Source of the DNA: Theobroma cacao
Lineage: Eukaryota; Streptophyta; Magnoliopsida; Malvales; Malvaceae
Assembly (NCBI RefSeq): GCF_000208745.1
Contig: NC_030855.1
Location: forward strand, 17,979,503 to 18,043,502
Direction: 5' to 3'
DNA: 64,000 nucleotides
Shown piece by piece: positions 11,798 through 23,216 of the stretch. The stretch's first letter is position 1; every line of letters starts with the position of its first letter. Made by a program: the position numbers and the translations under genes. A model generated the notes under the pieces. That model saw only the letters and a list, made by a program, of their open reading frames with translations. It was not told the DNA's origin and did not search any database.

Positions 11798-12818
11798 AAC
11801 CTACATCTCTCATTAATTTTAGAATTGAAAAGATTTTATAAGTAAAGTTATGAAATTTCAAGTTATGTTTTTTTTTAAAAAAAAATTATCCTTTTGATCT
11901 CTAAACATTTCAAAAAATTTTGTTTTGGATCACACAACTATAAAAGATATGTTTTGGTCACCTCTTACGTAAATATATATGTTACCGGTCTACGGTATAT
12001 TTAAAAAAAAAAAAATCCAGTCCAAGATATACTTATGTAAAATTCGAGGTGGCAAGACTATTATTTTTTAATAATTATACATTTTGTTGGTGATCAAAGC
12101 ATTATATATTTTTTAAAATTGAGTGGCCAAAATAAAAAATGTCTGAACAAGGAGATTGAGAATCACTTATTTGCAACTCTAAACGCCAAGTATTAGGCTG
12201 CACAGGTTCTTGCTATTTTTTATCAGTGAATTTAAGCCAAGAAAATTTTCTTGACACAATCAATGTGAATTCCCTTGTATAGGAAAGTAACATATACCTT
12301 CTTAATAGATGTGTTGTGACACTTTGCAAAACATGAGCGGTATTAATTAATTTCTACATTAAGTTTAACATTTAAATGAATTTTAAAATTGACATTATTT
12401 TCCATTGTGGGAAGGTTGTATTAAGTTGACCTCATGTTAATTATTTGCCATGACAGAAAATTAAAAACTAAAGGATCATTAAGAATAAAATAAAACAAAA
12501 ATAATAAAAAAAAAAAAAAAGCAGCACTTGAATTTGACTGATCGGCCTTAACTTGGCTGCAATGGCATGTATATATGTCCCTCACATGGGCAGGGTTTGG
12601 AACAAGATCACTAAAATGAAAGAAGAGTACCACCCAACAATAATTTTCCATTAAGCCAAGCAATCTTTTAACTATCATCTGTCATTACCTACCGATGAAT
12701 TATGACCCACCAATATAATCATATATAAAAGCATATGAATATTATAACAAAATATCTCCTTAGTCCTTACTCAAAACCTCAAATATATGCATATTAATTG
12801 TTGGACAATAAAAAGGGG

Positions 12819-12862
<44 letters not shown>

Positions 12863-15268
12863 NNNNNNNNNNNNNNNNNNNNNNNNNNNNNNNNNNNNNN
12901 NNNNNAAAAAGGTTTTTGGGGGGGGGGGGGGGGGGGGGACAACAACCATATCATGTGGTTTAGAAATAACATGGAAAGATCCCTAGACAAAGGGCAGCAA
13001 TGCAGAAGCCATTCTGAAAATTTTGGATATATTATCTTAAACAGCAGCAGAAGCAGTCATGCACGTCACGTACCGCATGTGCTCTTCTTTGATAATCACA
13101 TGCATGTTTTCTGTGCTTTGCTCCATCGTATGTATATCCACATGCCTATGCTTCATTCCCATGCACATTTTCAAATACATTGTACAAAATATATATATAT
13201 ATATATATTATATAGATACGGTGTACTTTTTCTGTGTCCTATTTTGTCTTTATTTATTTACTTCTTTTAGGCTTTTAATTTGTAAAATAACAAAAGGCAC
13301 CTCAATTCATATATTCTCGCTTTCAAAAATGAAACTCAACCATTTTGTATCAATATTTATTAAATTACTTGTCACTTTAATTTTTAAAATCGTTTTTTCT
13401 CATTTAAGATTATTTGAGGCCTTTTTTGATTTAATTTGACTATATATATATATATATATATATATGATCCATTTAGCCAAAACAAGCAAGATTTCCTTAC
13501 AAAGGCCTTATTTTCTAAATTTAAGGCAAAATGCAAATTATATTGAGCTCAAGTCAATATAAAAGTACTACTTATATAGGTATAATATATATCTTCTATT
13601 GTTTTGCTACACTATATATAGGCTATAGCTAGTATTAATCTAACTTTCATTTACTCCCTCTGTGGACTTCTATACCAAACGCTAAGGCATAAAGTCAAAG
13701 CAAGACAACCAAACACATTGAGTTTTGTTCTTGCAATTTGCCCATGAGATCGATCAACTTGACAACGAAGCATATTTCCTTTCCATTTTTATATTGGGTT
13801 TTTAACATGGTGAAACTTTTGAGAATCTTTCAGCTCGTTTGAGACTTTTTTGATTAAGAATGATTTCAATATAAAAAAAAATCAAAGTAAATACAGTTTC
13901 AATTTGAAGTAATTGTTAGTTAAAATTTTTAAAGGGAAAATTACCATGAAGTTGCCTTACTCTACCCTAAATTTTGGTGCCATTAAGATATATTTGACAC
14001 TGAAATTGAGACGGATATCCCTGTAGTCTATCACAATAACAAGCAAGTTTGGTGTAGATTTAAAAAATTCTAGTTTAAATCTACAATGATTACAACCTAG
14101 GAAGAAGAATATCATGGATTTCACTGAATATAATCATTTTAAAAAATTTAAAATTTTTTAAAAGTAGAGTGGGCCAAATGGAAGAGCAAACGTCGAGTTA
14201 CATATCAAACCCCCAATGAAACACGTAATTCTGATTTCACACATGACTTTGATGCAGCATTGGGCAAGCTAGCTATGCACCCAAATTCTGGCTTCCAGAA
14301 AAGAAAAGAAAAACTTAATTTCCTTTGGCTCTCTCAATGTATCTTGATGTCTTAAGTTTTTTGACTTTTACCCCTATGCAAATGGTACGTACAAGAGACG
14401 GTGTCTAACTTGGCTTTAATTTGATTTGATGATACTTCACTGAAATGCATGCCCAATAATTTTGGGTCCTTTGGAGTTCGTAAATTAATTAAATAATAAA
14501 AGAGCATCCTCGTTGCTCATTACATATATATATAGTGGGATTTTTTTTACATTCTTTATTCGATTTTGATTGCCTGAACATTTCTCTGGATTAAGTTACC
14601 CTTTTACTTTCTTTTTTTTGTTATTATTATTATTATACCAACAAAAAATGACATTACAACTGAAGCTTCGGATGATCATCAATGACTTTACTAAAATGAC
14701 ATTTTATTGGAATTTGCGTAAGTTACTTAACCTTCCTACATAAAGGAGTGAAGTTGCAGCCAATATAAAAAGGAAATTTTGTATGGTTGTGCTTTTGTTG
14801 GGTTGTAATTCACAGCCAAATGAATTCAAAATTTGAACCTCAAAAGAAGCAGAAAAGGGCTAACGGAAAAAGCATGAAATGAAATGCAATGCCCTCTCAT
14901 GTGCATATGCAATTTAAGAGTGGACGCAACATCCTGTCTCTCACCCTCTGGCTCCACACAAGTGTCTGCACCCATTTACTTGGTATATTCCTAATTTGCC
15001 TATCCAACCAATAAGATTTTATATATTTATATACATATAGTAAGAAAAATAATTTAAGAGAAAAATCATTTCTAAAATCTGCCAATTGGGCAAAAATCAA
15101 TTAGGATTGTAGGACTACAGTTTCCCACTTTTTTTGCTTTTTTGGGTTCAAAATAAAACTACAAAATTCAAATTCTTTTTAAGTTCAAAACTTAGGAAAG
15201 GGCTACAATTCTTTGTTAAGCTCTTGGTTTTTTTTCCCTCCGTTTTTTTTTTTTTTTGTAGATTCTAT
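11798..15268. other. Gene-free spacer with microsatellites and an assembly gap
   Basis: About 3.5 kb without a recognisable gene. It holds (TA)n runs at about 12824-12862, 13189-13210 and 13441-13465, a 43-N gap (12863-12905) directly followed by a G run (about 12917-12938), and many T/A homopolymers. Short frames here are low complexity. The stretch next to 15268 is the 3' flank of the GATA gene. Confidence 0.7.
12863..12905. other. Assembly gap (43 N)
   Basis: Run of 43 unspecified bases between a (TA)n microsatellite and a poly-G run; the assembler evidently stalled on low-complexity sequence. Confidence 0.99.
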
Positions 15269-16458
15269 CTAAATCATGTGCCGAAAATCGGGCCCACCAT
15301 GATGGATCAAGAAATCATCCCCGCCACCACCGTTGGATATGCCGAAAATCGATGTTTGACTAAGAAACTGTTGCTGCTGTGCTCTTTGCAAATCCTTTTG
15401 CCTCCTAAGCTCCACAACTTTCCTATGCGAATTGGAATGCTTCGTCGACATAAATGTCGGGCTGGAAGCGGGTCGGTATTCGGGTACCAACCGACCCGAC
15501 TTGTACCTCACCCCACACGCATTACAAAGCGTTTTAGGACCCATCGGCCCGGTCCTCCATTGTGGGGTCTTCTCCGCCGCACAATGTAAACATTTCCGGC
15601 CCAAAGACTCCGAATTGGCATTCGGATTATCCCTTTTCTTCTGCCCCGTGGATTTCGGGGTGAGGTGGAGGAGTCGGGTCGACCAATCGCACGGGGCTGC
15701 CCGTGAACGCTTGGACCGGGCTTTACCCGGGAGCGGAGTGTCGTTTTGGAAAATTGGGTTGGTTGGGCTCCGGGTTAAGGACTCGATTCGGGTGGACGAC
15801 GAGGAGGATTCGGGTGTGGGAGATTTTGACGTGGCCAAAATCTGGAGGTTGCTTTGTAAATTCTGGTCTGTTGAGAACGAGTCCTCAACGAAATTTGAGA
15901 GCCATTCAAGTTCCGCCAAGTCATCATACTGAAAAAAAAACAAATTCATTTTCCAAAATTCAATTACAAATTTAGTTAAAGAAAATTTGTAAAAATAATT
16001 TAATTATCACCAATAGGTAAAGGAGTATATGTTTAATTTTAAAAATATCGACAAAACTATAATTTAAAAAATTTTAAAAATAATTACGTTAATTTAACGT
16101 AAATCAAAATTTCACCATGCAAAAATAGGAGAAGTAACGAAGTTTTCTTTTTAATTACCGGGACGCAGAGTTCGCCGGAGAACTGAGAGGAGTGAGGGAA
16201 ATTGGCAGAGGAGAAATGGTTATCGCCTCCAGAAACGGAGGAATTGCAGGTGACAGTGGAGGAATCGGTAGAATTGCCGGCGACATTGTCGAAGAAACCG
16301 TCGCTGATAATGGCGTCTTCGTTGGAGAAGTCAAGGAGGTCGTCGACGGTGAAATTCTCAGCGAGCTTTTGCTCCGCTGACATCCTCATCTCCGACGAGA
16401 AATCACCGCCAGCTGCGCCTCCGTAATATCCTCCGACGAAGAAGTCCGCTGCCTCCAT
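15269..16458 (-). CDS. GATA9: GATA transcription factor, GATA9/GATA12-like (subfamily I)
   Basis: Nuclear zinc-finger transcription factor that binds (T/A)GATA(A/G) elements. Two exons join between codons: 16458-16159 (100 codons, GTCCCG|GTAATT) and 15928-15269 (TTTCAG|TATGATGAC), giving 319 residues. The start ATG gives [10 protein letters not shown]. The N-terminal acidic motif [15 protein letters not shown] and the [18 protein letters not shown] block just after the junction are hallmarks of subfamily I. A basic patch KARSKRSRA precedes the single type-IVb finger C-X2-C-X18-C-X2-C (Cys 213, 216, 235, 238; [20 protein letters not shown]), followed by [20 protein letters not shown] and [15 protein letters not shown]. 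The C-terminal DDFLIHH..PDFRHMI resembles the tail of Arabidopsis GATA9, hence the symbol; GATA12 is the alternative. Length is normal and no damage is seen. Confidence 0.95.
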
Positions 16459-16700
16459 TTAGCCTTACAATGTAAAACTTCCTATATGCGTATATATGGG
16501 AAAATGTATAGTTTATAGTGAAAGGTTTCTGGTTATCTAGAGAGATAAAATGAAGAAAAATTTAAACAGATTTTAGAGAGAGAGAGAGAGCGGTTTGGTT
16601 TGTGAGAAAGAGAGAGACTGGAGAGTGAAGAGGTAGGGTGGGTTTTGAGGGGAGAAGGAAGGGCGGAATTGTAAATATGAGGAAATTGGAGCATCTTTTT
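16459..16700 (-). promoter_or_regulatory. Leader and proximal promoter of the GATA gene
   Basis: Immediately upstream of the GATA start the plus strand carries GA-rich tracts (AGAGAGAGAGAGAG near 16574-16590, AAAGAGAGAGA near 16606), i.e. CT-rich in the sense direction, a common composition for plant 5' leaders. No unambiguous TATA box was fixed. Confidence 0.45.
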
Positions 16701-17583
16701 ACATGCAAGCAGGGAATTAATTTAATAATAATGGGAAGTGACTTGCAAGTTCTGTAAAGGGTTTTTTATTTAATATGATTAAATTAAACTACGGTTATTT
16801 TTTTTTTTTTCTGTTTTTGGCAAGTAAAATAGTTTAAGTTTGTTACGTCAAAGTAGTATCTTTTTTTTCGGTTTGGTTTATGTTATGATTTGGTGAAGTA
16901 ATGAGTTGGCAAATGGTAAGCTTTGGCTATAAAGTAAAGGTGTCATTGCTTTAAACAAAGGTAAACAAATTTGAATAATTGAGTAATTTAGACCTAAAAA
17001 GTGATTGGTCCTAACTTCAAACCTAGGCAATTCAAGCTCCTCTTTTCTTTTTTTTTTTCTTTTCGTGCACAAAATAATTTCAAAACTTACTAGGTACTAG
17101 TACTAGTACTTTTTTTTATTTTTTAAGGTTTTAATTTTAGTCTTTTAAGACTGTTCAATTAATAGGAAAGCAGCAGCATTCATTCACTTCAAATGATATG
17201 GCAAGTTGAAGTAACTTACAACAACTTAGAACAATAGAAACCATTTAGAAGCCAACAAATTGTAACATCATTGCTTATCGGAGACTCTATTCCATAATTC
17301 ATGACTAGATTTTTATACCAATCATGTCACAAAATATCACATTATTAGATAATATTTACAAAAATGTTCACGTTAATTGATAATTGATCCAAAGAGTCAA
17401 AGCAACAGTGTAAGATGTAGCTAAGCATAATTGTGGCAGCTGTCACTTAAAAGGGCAACAGCTAGGCCAGACAACTATTACGCTGCCTTCACAATTCAAG
17501 CTACCTTCCTTCATGGCAACTTCATTTCCCCCCCCCCCCCCAATTAAAAACCACCCTCTTTATTACTATTTATTAACCGATAA

Positions 17584-17618
<35 letters not shown>

Positions 17619-17711
17619 GTTCCAAAAACTATAGCCCCANNNNNNNNNNNNNNNNNNNNNNNNNNNNNNNNNNNNNNNNNNCCCTCTTTATTACTATTTA
17701 TTAAAAGATAA

Positions 17712-17746
<35 letters not shown>

Positions 17747-18940
17747 GTTCCAAAAACTATAGCCCCAATTTGAGATTTTCAATTTTATTTTAAAAATTTA
17801 TATTAATTGAAACTAATATCCCAAAAACACTATTAAGTATTAAGATACTATTTATAGTAATTTTTTGCATTAAATATAATAATTGACAATTAATGTGATC
17901 TTTTTTACTACATGGATGAAAATAATTCCTTATATAAGTGCTTTAGAGAATGTTGAATGAAGATTTTCTTTTGTATAATTATCTTAAAAAATTGGTCTTT
18001 GGAGTACTTGTTGTAAAAATCTATACATTTTGCTATTATATTTGAAAAAATATTACAAATGCTTATAAGTACTTATAGAAATGGTAGTTATTGTCTCTTC
18101 TTAAATTTAGTGACAATAGTACTTTCATAAAAATAATTAATTTATTGTTTGTCATAATATTTTTTAGATTAAATACAGTAATTGACAATTAACACATAAA
18201 TTTGAGAACATTAAGAATATATCCATATTTCTTGTACCGAAATTTAGTGCATACAAAAAATTGAAAGCATTGTAGTTGTTAGTAGCAATAAATTAAGAAA
18301 ACATTAATTGTAATTAATGAAGTAGTTAAAGTAAATTCAACCCCCAAAAGGATAAGGAATCGATCTTTTTGCAGGTTTTGTCGCTGTGATTCCCCCCCAT
18401 TAGTGTCCAAGTTTACAGCCGGATTCCCTTCTGCACTTCGGGAACTGTGTATTTTCTTATTTTAGTTTTCTTGTTTTTCTCATAAAACATTTGTTTTTTA
18501 GCTTAATTAATTATGCTTTTCTACCTCCGGTTGCCCAATCATAACCTGTCCCCTTATTTTATTCCTTTGCCCACGTTTAAGCACGATGCTTACAGCTCAA
18601 CTTAATCAAAAAACGGTCGTGATCTCATCCACGTGGCTACATTTTTCACCTTTGAACCCCCCCCCCCCCATCCCCCACACATACAAACCAAAATGTTACC
18701 TTAACTACACGTTTAGTACGGAGAATAGCATAACTATTTCCCCTTTATTCTCAGCCATAATTTGTAACATTGTTTAGTTTAAAAGTAAAATGAGGAATAG
18801 AAATTCTTTAGTAATTTGTATTCTTTAAAATGAGAGAAAAGTCTGCTTTAAATATTCTCGACTCTTCCCTTGATTTTATTTATTCCGTGAATCATGGAAT
18901 AGTTTTGAAATATTTAATGACTAAAATACTCTTATTAGAT
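16701..18940. other. Intergenic spacer with duplicated block around an assembly gap
   Basis: No gene found. The segment contains two 86-bp copies on either side of an N gap (described separately), C homopolymers near 17527-17541 and 18658-18669, and AT-rich sequence. Short frames over the TA repeats are artefacts. Confidence 0.65.
17554..17767. repeat. 86-bp direct duplication flanking a 42-N gap
   Basis: The block starting CCCTCTTTATTACTATTTAT, running through a (TA)n tract and ending CAAAAACTATAGCCCCA, occurs at 17554-17639 and again at 17682-17767 with identical length and only about two changed bases (AACCGA versus AAAAGA). The gap (17640-17681) lies exactly between them. This is what two overlapping, unmerged contig ends look like, so it may be an assembly artefact rather than a real repeat. 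Confidence 0.85.
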
Positions 18941-20600
18941 TTACAAAATTACAACTTGATCCATATAAAATAATTTTTTCTCTCTTATCCTCATTTCCCT
19001 CTTCTCTCAGCCACTCTTCCCCTCTTTCTCTCAACCGCTCTTCCCTGATCTTCCCCTCATTCTCTTCGCCACTTGTCCCCTCTCTCTCTTAATCGCTCTT
19101 CCCTTCTTTCTCTCAACCGCTCTCCCCCTCTTTTTCTCAGTTGCTCTTCCGCTCTCTTCCCATCTTTCTCTCCGTTGCTCTCACCCTTTTTCTCTCTGCC
19201 GTTCTTCCACTATTCGGGTTCTGGCAGTAGCACCGCCTCTCTCATCAAACTTTCCAGCTACGTTACTCTCTTTCATAGTCCAAGTACTTGCTTATTGTGC
19301 TATTGTTTTCTGTTGAAGGTGTTCTTATTATGCTAGCTGTGATTTGGGTTTGCTGTGAAAATATTTTGAGTTTGCTGTGATTATGCTTAATTTGTTACAT
19401 CGGTTTTCAAATTTAGTGTTTGCTGTGAAAATATTTTGGGTTTGCTGTGATTTATGGTTGAGGTGTTCATTCCCTTATAATCAAACCCATCTCTTCCATC
19501 TGTTCTTCAAATCCTTTCGACAACCAAACATATAAAAGAAGCAGTACTCAATTGAGAGATTTTCAATCAAGAAATTGCCAGAAGATCGGCTTACACAAAA
19601 CAACCATGGTCAAAGCCTTGAGAAACAAAACATCACACAGCATTTAAGTTCTCAATTCACAAGAAAATGCAATCAAAATACACAAAAAGCCTACAAATGA
19701 CCCAAACCAGGAATCCATCAGAAAACCTCAGGAAAACAGGACATGTAAGAAAAGTAAACAAAACCTCTCGGACTACTATAATATATATAAACAAAACCAA
19801 GAAGCTAGTGATGTCTTTTTTGGTTCTTTCTTAACATGCAAAGGGGTAAATAAATCTCAAATGAAAAATACTATAGCAGTTAAAAATCTGAGGCTTCAAC
19901 CTGAAGAATTCAAGATCAATTTTTTTAAAATAATGTATGAGATTTATAAGATAAGAAATGATCACCTTCTATATATTATGTAAATCCAAATCATACATAT
20001 CAAGAAAATTTATGGAAGGATAATATATGTATGATGGGAGAGGCAATGATAAAATGCTATGCATGAAAAGATTTTTTTTTCCCCCATCTCATAAGTATAA
20101 GGTGGTGTTTAGTACAAAGAAACTGCTACCAATAAATTAACAAACCTAAAATTAGTGGTTAGTACTTTCTTATTTTATTTTGGAATTTTACTATAAGAAA
20201 CTCTTGTTAAAATACAAATGCTCTCCTTGAATTTAAACTTTTTCTATGCAAAAGCAAATAAATTTACAAAATGTAAGAACTTCATTATGACTTGTGTGGA
20301 CAATCTCTTTGCTCACAGTCAAATCACATTTACAACGGCCTCTTAAGAGAATATATATATAATATATATTGATTTCTCATACTTTATGATACTATATAGC
20401 ACTACTACATACTAATACTTATTATGTTAGTGTCAGTTGTTCAATTTTTAATAAATCTTGGAATGAAAAACATTTTTCTAATTTAACAGAAAAGGAAAAA
20501 ATAAGCTTTTTTACATTAAATTTGAAGTAGATTCACTTAAAAGGTCTCTAAACTTCATATATTTTACTTAAAACATTTTGGCATTTCAATTTGAAGGAAA
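18941..20600. other. Pyrimidine-rich then AT-rich stretch upstream of the Harbinger remnant
   Basis: Positions 18970-19200 are a long C/T-rich tract (CTCTTCCC, CTCTTTCTCTC units) of the kind found in plant leaders and in the 5' part of PIF/Harbinger elements. The frame over it (Ser/Leu-rich) is low complexity and not called. The rest shows no gene. Whether it belongs to the Harbinger element is unproven because terminal repeats were not found. Confidence 0.4.
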
Positions 20601-20612
20601 GATAATTTTAAT

Positions 20613-21415
20613 TAATTATTTAATTAATTCCCTAAACCCTAATTTAAATGAAATATAATATTATGCATCATATTACTCATTTAATTAATTTCTTATTTAC
20701 TTAATTGTATAATAACACGTTCCATTACTTAATTAACTAAATTTTTTTATTAACTCATTAAACCCTTAATTATTTTAAATATTTAATTCATTGCTAGATA
20801 ACAAATTAAAACATGTATTCATTAATTTGATTGGTCAAATTCTTTTTATTACCCTAATACAACCTTAATTAAATTAACTAATTTTTATTTAATCTAAATT
20901 TAATCATTCAATTAATTGCTTAATTACCCTCAACCTTACTTAAGTTAAATAATTTTGAATTTTTCTAAATTTACTAATTTAATTTATTGATTAATTACTA
21001 ATACATGATTATTTTTATTTATTTCAATTATTTAATTAATTCCCCAAGCCCTAAACCCTAATTTAAATGAAATATATTATTATGTATCGTATTACTCATT
21101 TAATTAATTTCTTATTTACTTAATTATATAGTAGCACGTTCCATTACTTAATTAACTAAATTATTNTACTTAATTAACTAAATATTTAATTAACTCATTA
21201 AATCCTTGATTACTTTAAATATTTAATTCATTGCTAATACAAATTAAAACATTTTTTCATTAATTGGATTAGTAAAATTCTTTAATTACCCTTGTACAAT
21301 CTTAATTAAATTAACTAATTTTTATTTAATCTAAATTTAATCATTCTATTAATTGCTTAATTACCCTAAACATTACTTAAGTTAAATAATTTTAAATTTT
21401 TATAAATTTATTAAA
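20613..21415. repeat. Two-copy tandem repeat, about 419-bp period
   Basis: The landmarks CTAAACCCTAATTTAAATGA (20632 and 21051), ACACGTTCCATTAC / GCACGTTCCATTAC, AACTCATTAAA and TTAATTGCTTAATTACCCT recur in the same order at a spacing of about 419 bp, with small indels. A single N is at 21166. The block is very AT-rich, has no open frame, and lies just upstream of the Harbinger transposase remnant. Confidence 0.82.
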
Positions 21416-21632
21416 AATAAAACATTATACACTAAACTACTAGAACTAGCCATCCCTCTTTTTCCTTGTCTATCTCTTTAACCCAGCCGCACCATGATTG
21501 ACAATTTTACCATATGGCTTACTTATGCGGCTGAAACGTGCTTTTGATGTTACTTACTTTTTTTGTTACCATATGACTTTAATATTTTTTGTACATAATA
21601 AAATAGATTAGAATATTTATTTTTTTGCAGTC

Positions 21633-22842
21633 ATGGTTCTTTTGTATTTGAGAAAAGATGTTGAACGACGAAAAAGGCTACTAGTTATGTTTAAATTTTA
21701 TATGGAGATTTGTTGTGCTATTAGTTCATTCTTGACTATATTATCTGCAGCGTCGACTTTATGTACTTATAGGCCAAAAGTAAGATCTTATGCATTAGAT
21801 TTTGCTACAATCGAGAGTATGTGAGGCGACTTGTGTATGATAATGATATTTCATGTATTTCACAAATTATGATGAATAGGGAAGCTTTTTTTTTAATTAT
21901 GTGAAATGTTAGAAAGTATTTGAGGGTTGAAGTCAATAAAGAACATGCTTGTAGATGAGCAAGTAGTAATATTCTTACATATTATTGCTCATCATGTTAA
22001 GAATCGAGTAATTGGTTTAAATTTTAAAAGATCAGGTGAGACAATTAGTCGACACTTTCATAATGTTTTAAATGCAGTGCTAAAATTGTAAGAACATTTG
22101 TTTACAAAACTGAGCCCATTCCAACAAACTCAACAGACAATCGGTGGAAGTGGTTTAAGGTAGATTATTGATCTTCTTATTTTTTGTAACTATATATATA
22201 CAAGACATTAATAGGTTTACTTATAAGTAATTCATTACATTGGATTTGTAGAATTGTTTTGGTGCTCTAGATGGGACATACATCAGGGTTAAGGTGCCAA
22301 GTGTAGATAAACCTAGATATCGCACTTGTAAATGGGATATTGCAACAAATATATTAGGTGTATGTACACTTGACATGCAGTTTGTCTTTGTTCTTCCTGG
22401 TTGGGAATGGTCTGTAACTGATGGCAGAGTTCTTCGAGGTGCACTAAGGAGAAGAAATAGACTTAAAGTGTCTCATGGTAAGTTTTCCTATGATAATGGG
22501 AAGGTATAATAAATTATGTACTATATGATGATTATAATTAAATAAATAAATAACTTATTTAGTTTGTTTTATATAGGTTGTTACTATTTAGTTGATGCGG
22601 GCTATACAAATTGTGAGAGCTTTCTTGCACCTTTTAAGGGTCAACAATATCATTTGAATGAATGGCGTCAAGGACATGAACCAAGCAGTCCTGAAGAATT
22701 TTTTAATATGAAACATGCTGCTGCTCGCAATGTTATAGAGATGTGTTTTGGGTTGTTGAAAATGAGGTGGGGTATCTTTAGGAGTCCATCATTTTATCTG
22801 ATTAGGATACATAACAAGTCTTTATACTTTTATTTCGTTTAA
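21633..22842 (+). pseudogene. Broken PIF/Harbinger (HARBI1-like) transposase
   Basis: The DDE transposase family of PIF/Harbinger elements is recognisable over several pieces. The N-terminal part contains stops and at least one frameshift: VEVNKEHACR.. should read on as VDEQVVIFLHIIAHHVKNRV, GLNFKRSGETISRHFHNVLN, then ..PIPTNSTDNRWKWFK. The catalytic part is better preserved: NCFGALDGTYIRVKVPSVDK (first Asp, exon starting after TTTGTAG near 22253), WGWEWSVTDGRVLRGAL-like block with S-x-x-D, YYLVDAGYTNCESFLAPFKG, and HAAARNVIEMCFGLLKMRWG with the catalytic Glu. Introns occur at about 22162-22252 and 22505-22577. After FRSPSFYLI the match stops where an inverted-repeat element begins, so the C terminus is lost. 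It cannot make an active protein. Confidence 0.87.
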
Positions 22843-23216
22843 TTAAGTTGTACTTTTACTTTGAGTCAAATAAAATTTTAAACTTTTATTTTAAGTCAAA
22901 TAAACTCTTTTATAGCTAATGATTAACTTAATCAAAATGTCATTTGTCATTTTATATCACGTAACGCTAACGAGACATGCTAACATGTTATAATTGATAA
23001 TGATATGGCATTTTCATATAGCATAATTTATGATGATGTAATATGTTAATTTAGCATGATAATATAATTATGTGACACTTTTCATCATCCACATCAATAT
23101 CATGTTAAATGCTATGTGGATATAAAATGACAAGTGTTATTTTGATTAATAATAATTAATCAATTATTAATCAAAATGACTTATTTGACTTAAAATAAAA
23201 ATATAAAAAAATTATT
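22815..23216. mobile_element. Short inverted-repeat (MITE-like) element at the end of the Harbinger remnant
   Basis: The left arm (TTTGAGTCAAATAAA, TTTTATTTTAAGTCAAATAA, CTTAATCAAAATGTCA, CATTTTATATC) is found inverted in the right arm (GATATAAAATGACA, TTAATCAAAATGACTTATTT, GACTTAAAATAAAAA), so the roughly 400-bp segment can fold back on itself. No open frame. It sits where the transposase similarity breaks off. Exact ends and target duplication were not resolved. Confidence 0.65.

Noticed and set aside
12760..13439. Frames across the TA repeat, N gap and poly-G run
   Set aside because: They are made of Tyr-Ile repeats, unknown residues and homopolymers.
15432..15975. Plus-strand frames of 166 and 90 codons over the GATA gene
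   Set aside because: They are antisense to the second GATA exon and owe their openness to its GC-rich coding sequence.
18700..18730. Possible left terminal repeat of the Harbinger element (CACGTTTAGTACGGAGAATAG)
   Set aside because: The inverted partner was not found downstream of the transposase and no TTA/TAA duplication could be paired.
19073..19336. 87-codon Ser/Leu-rich frame
   Set aside because: It is the translation of a C/T-rich simple tract and has no independent support.
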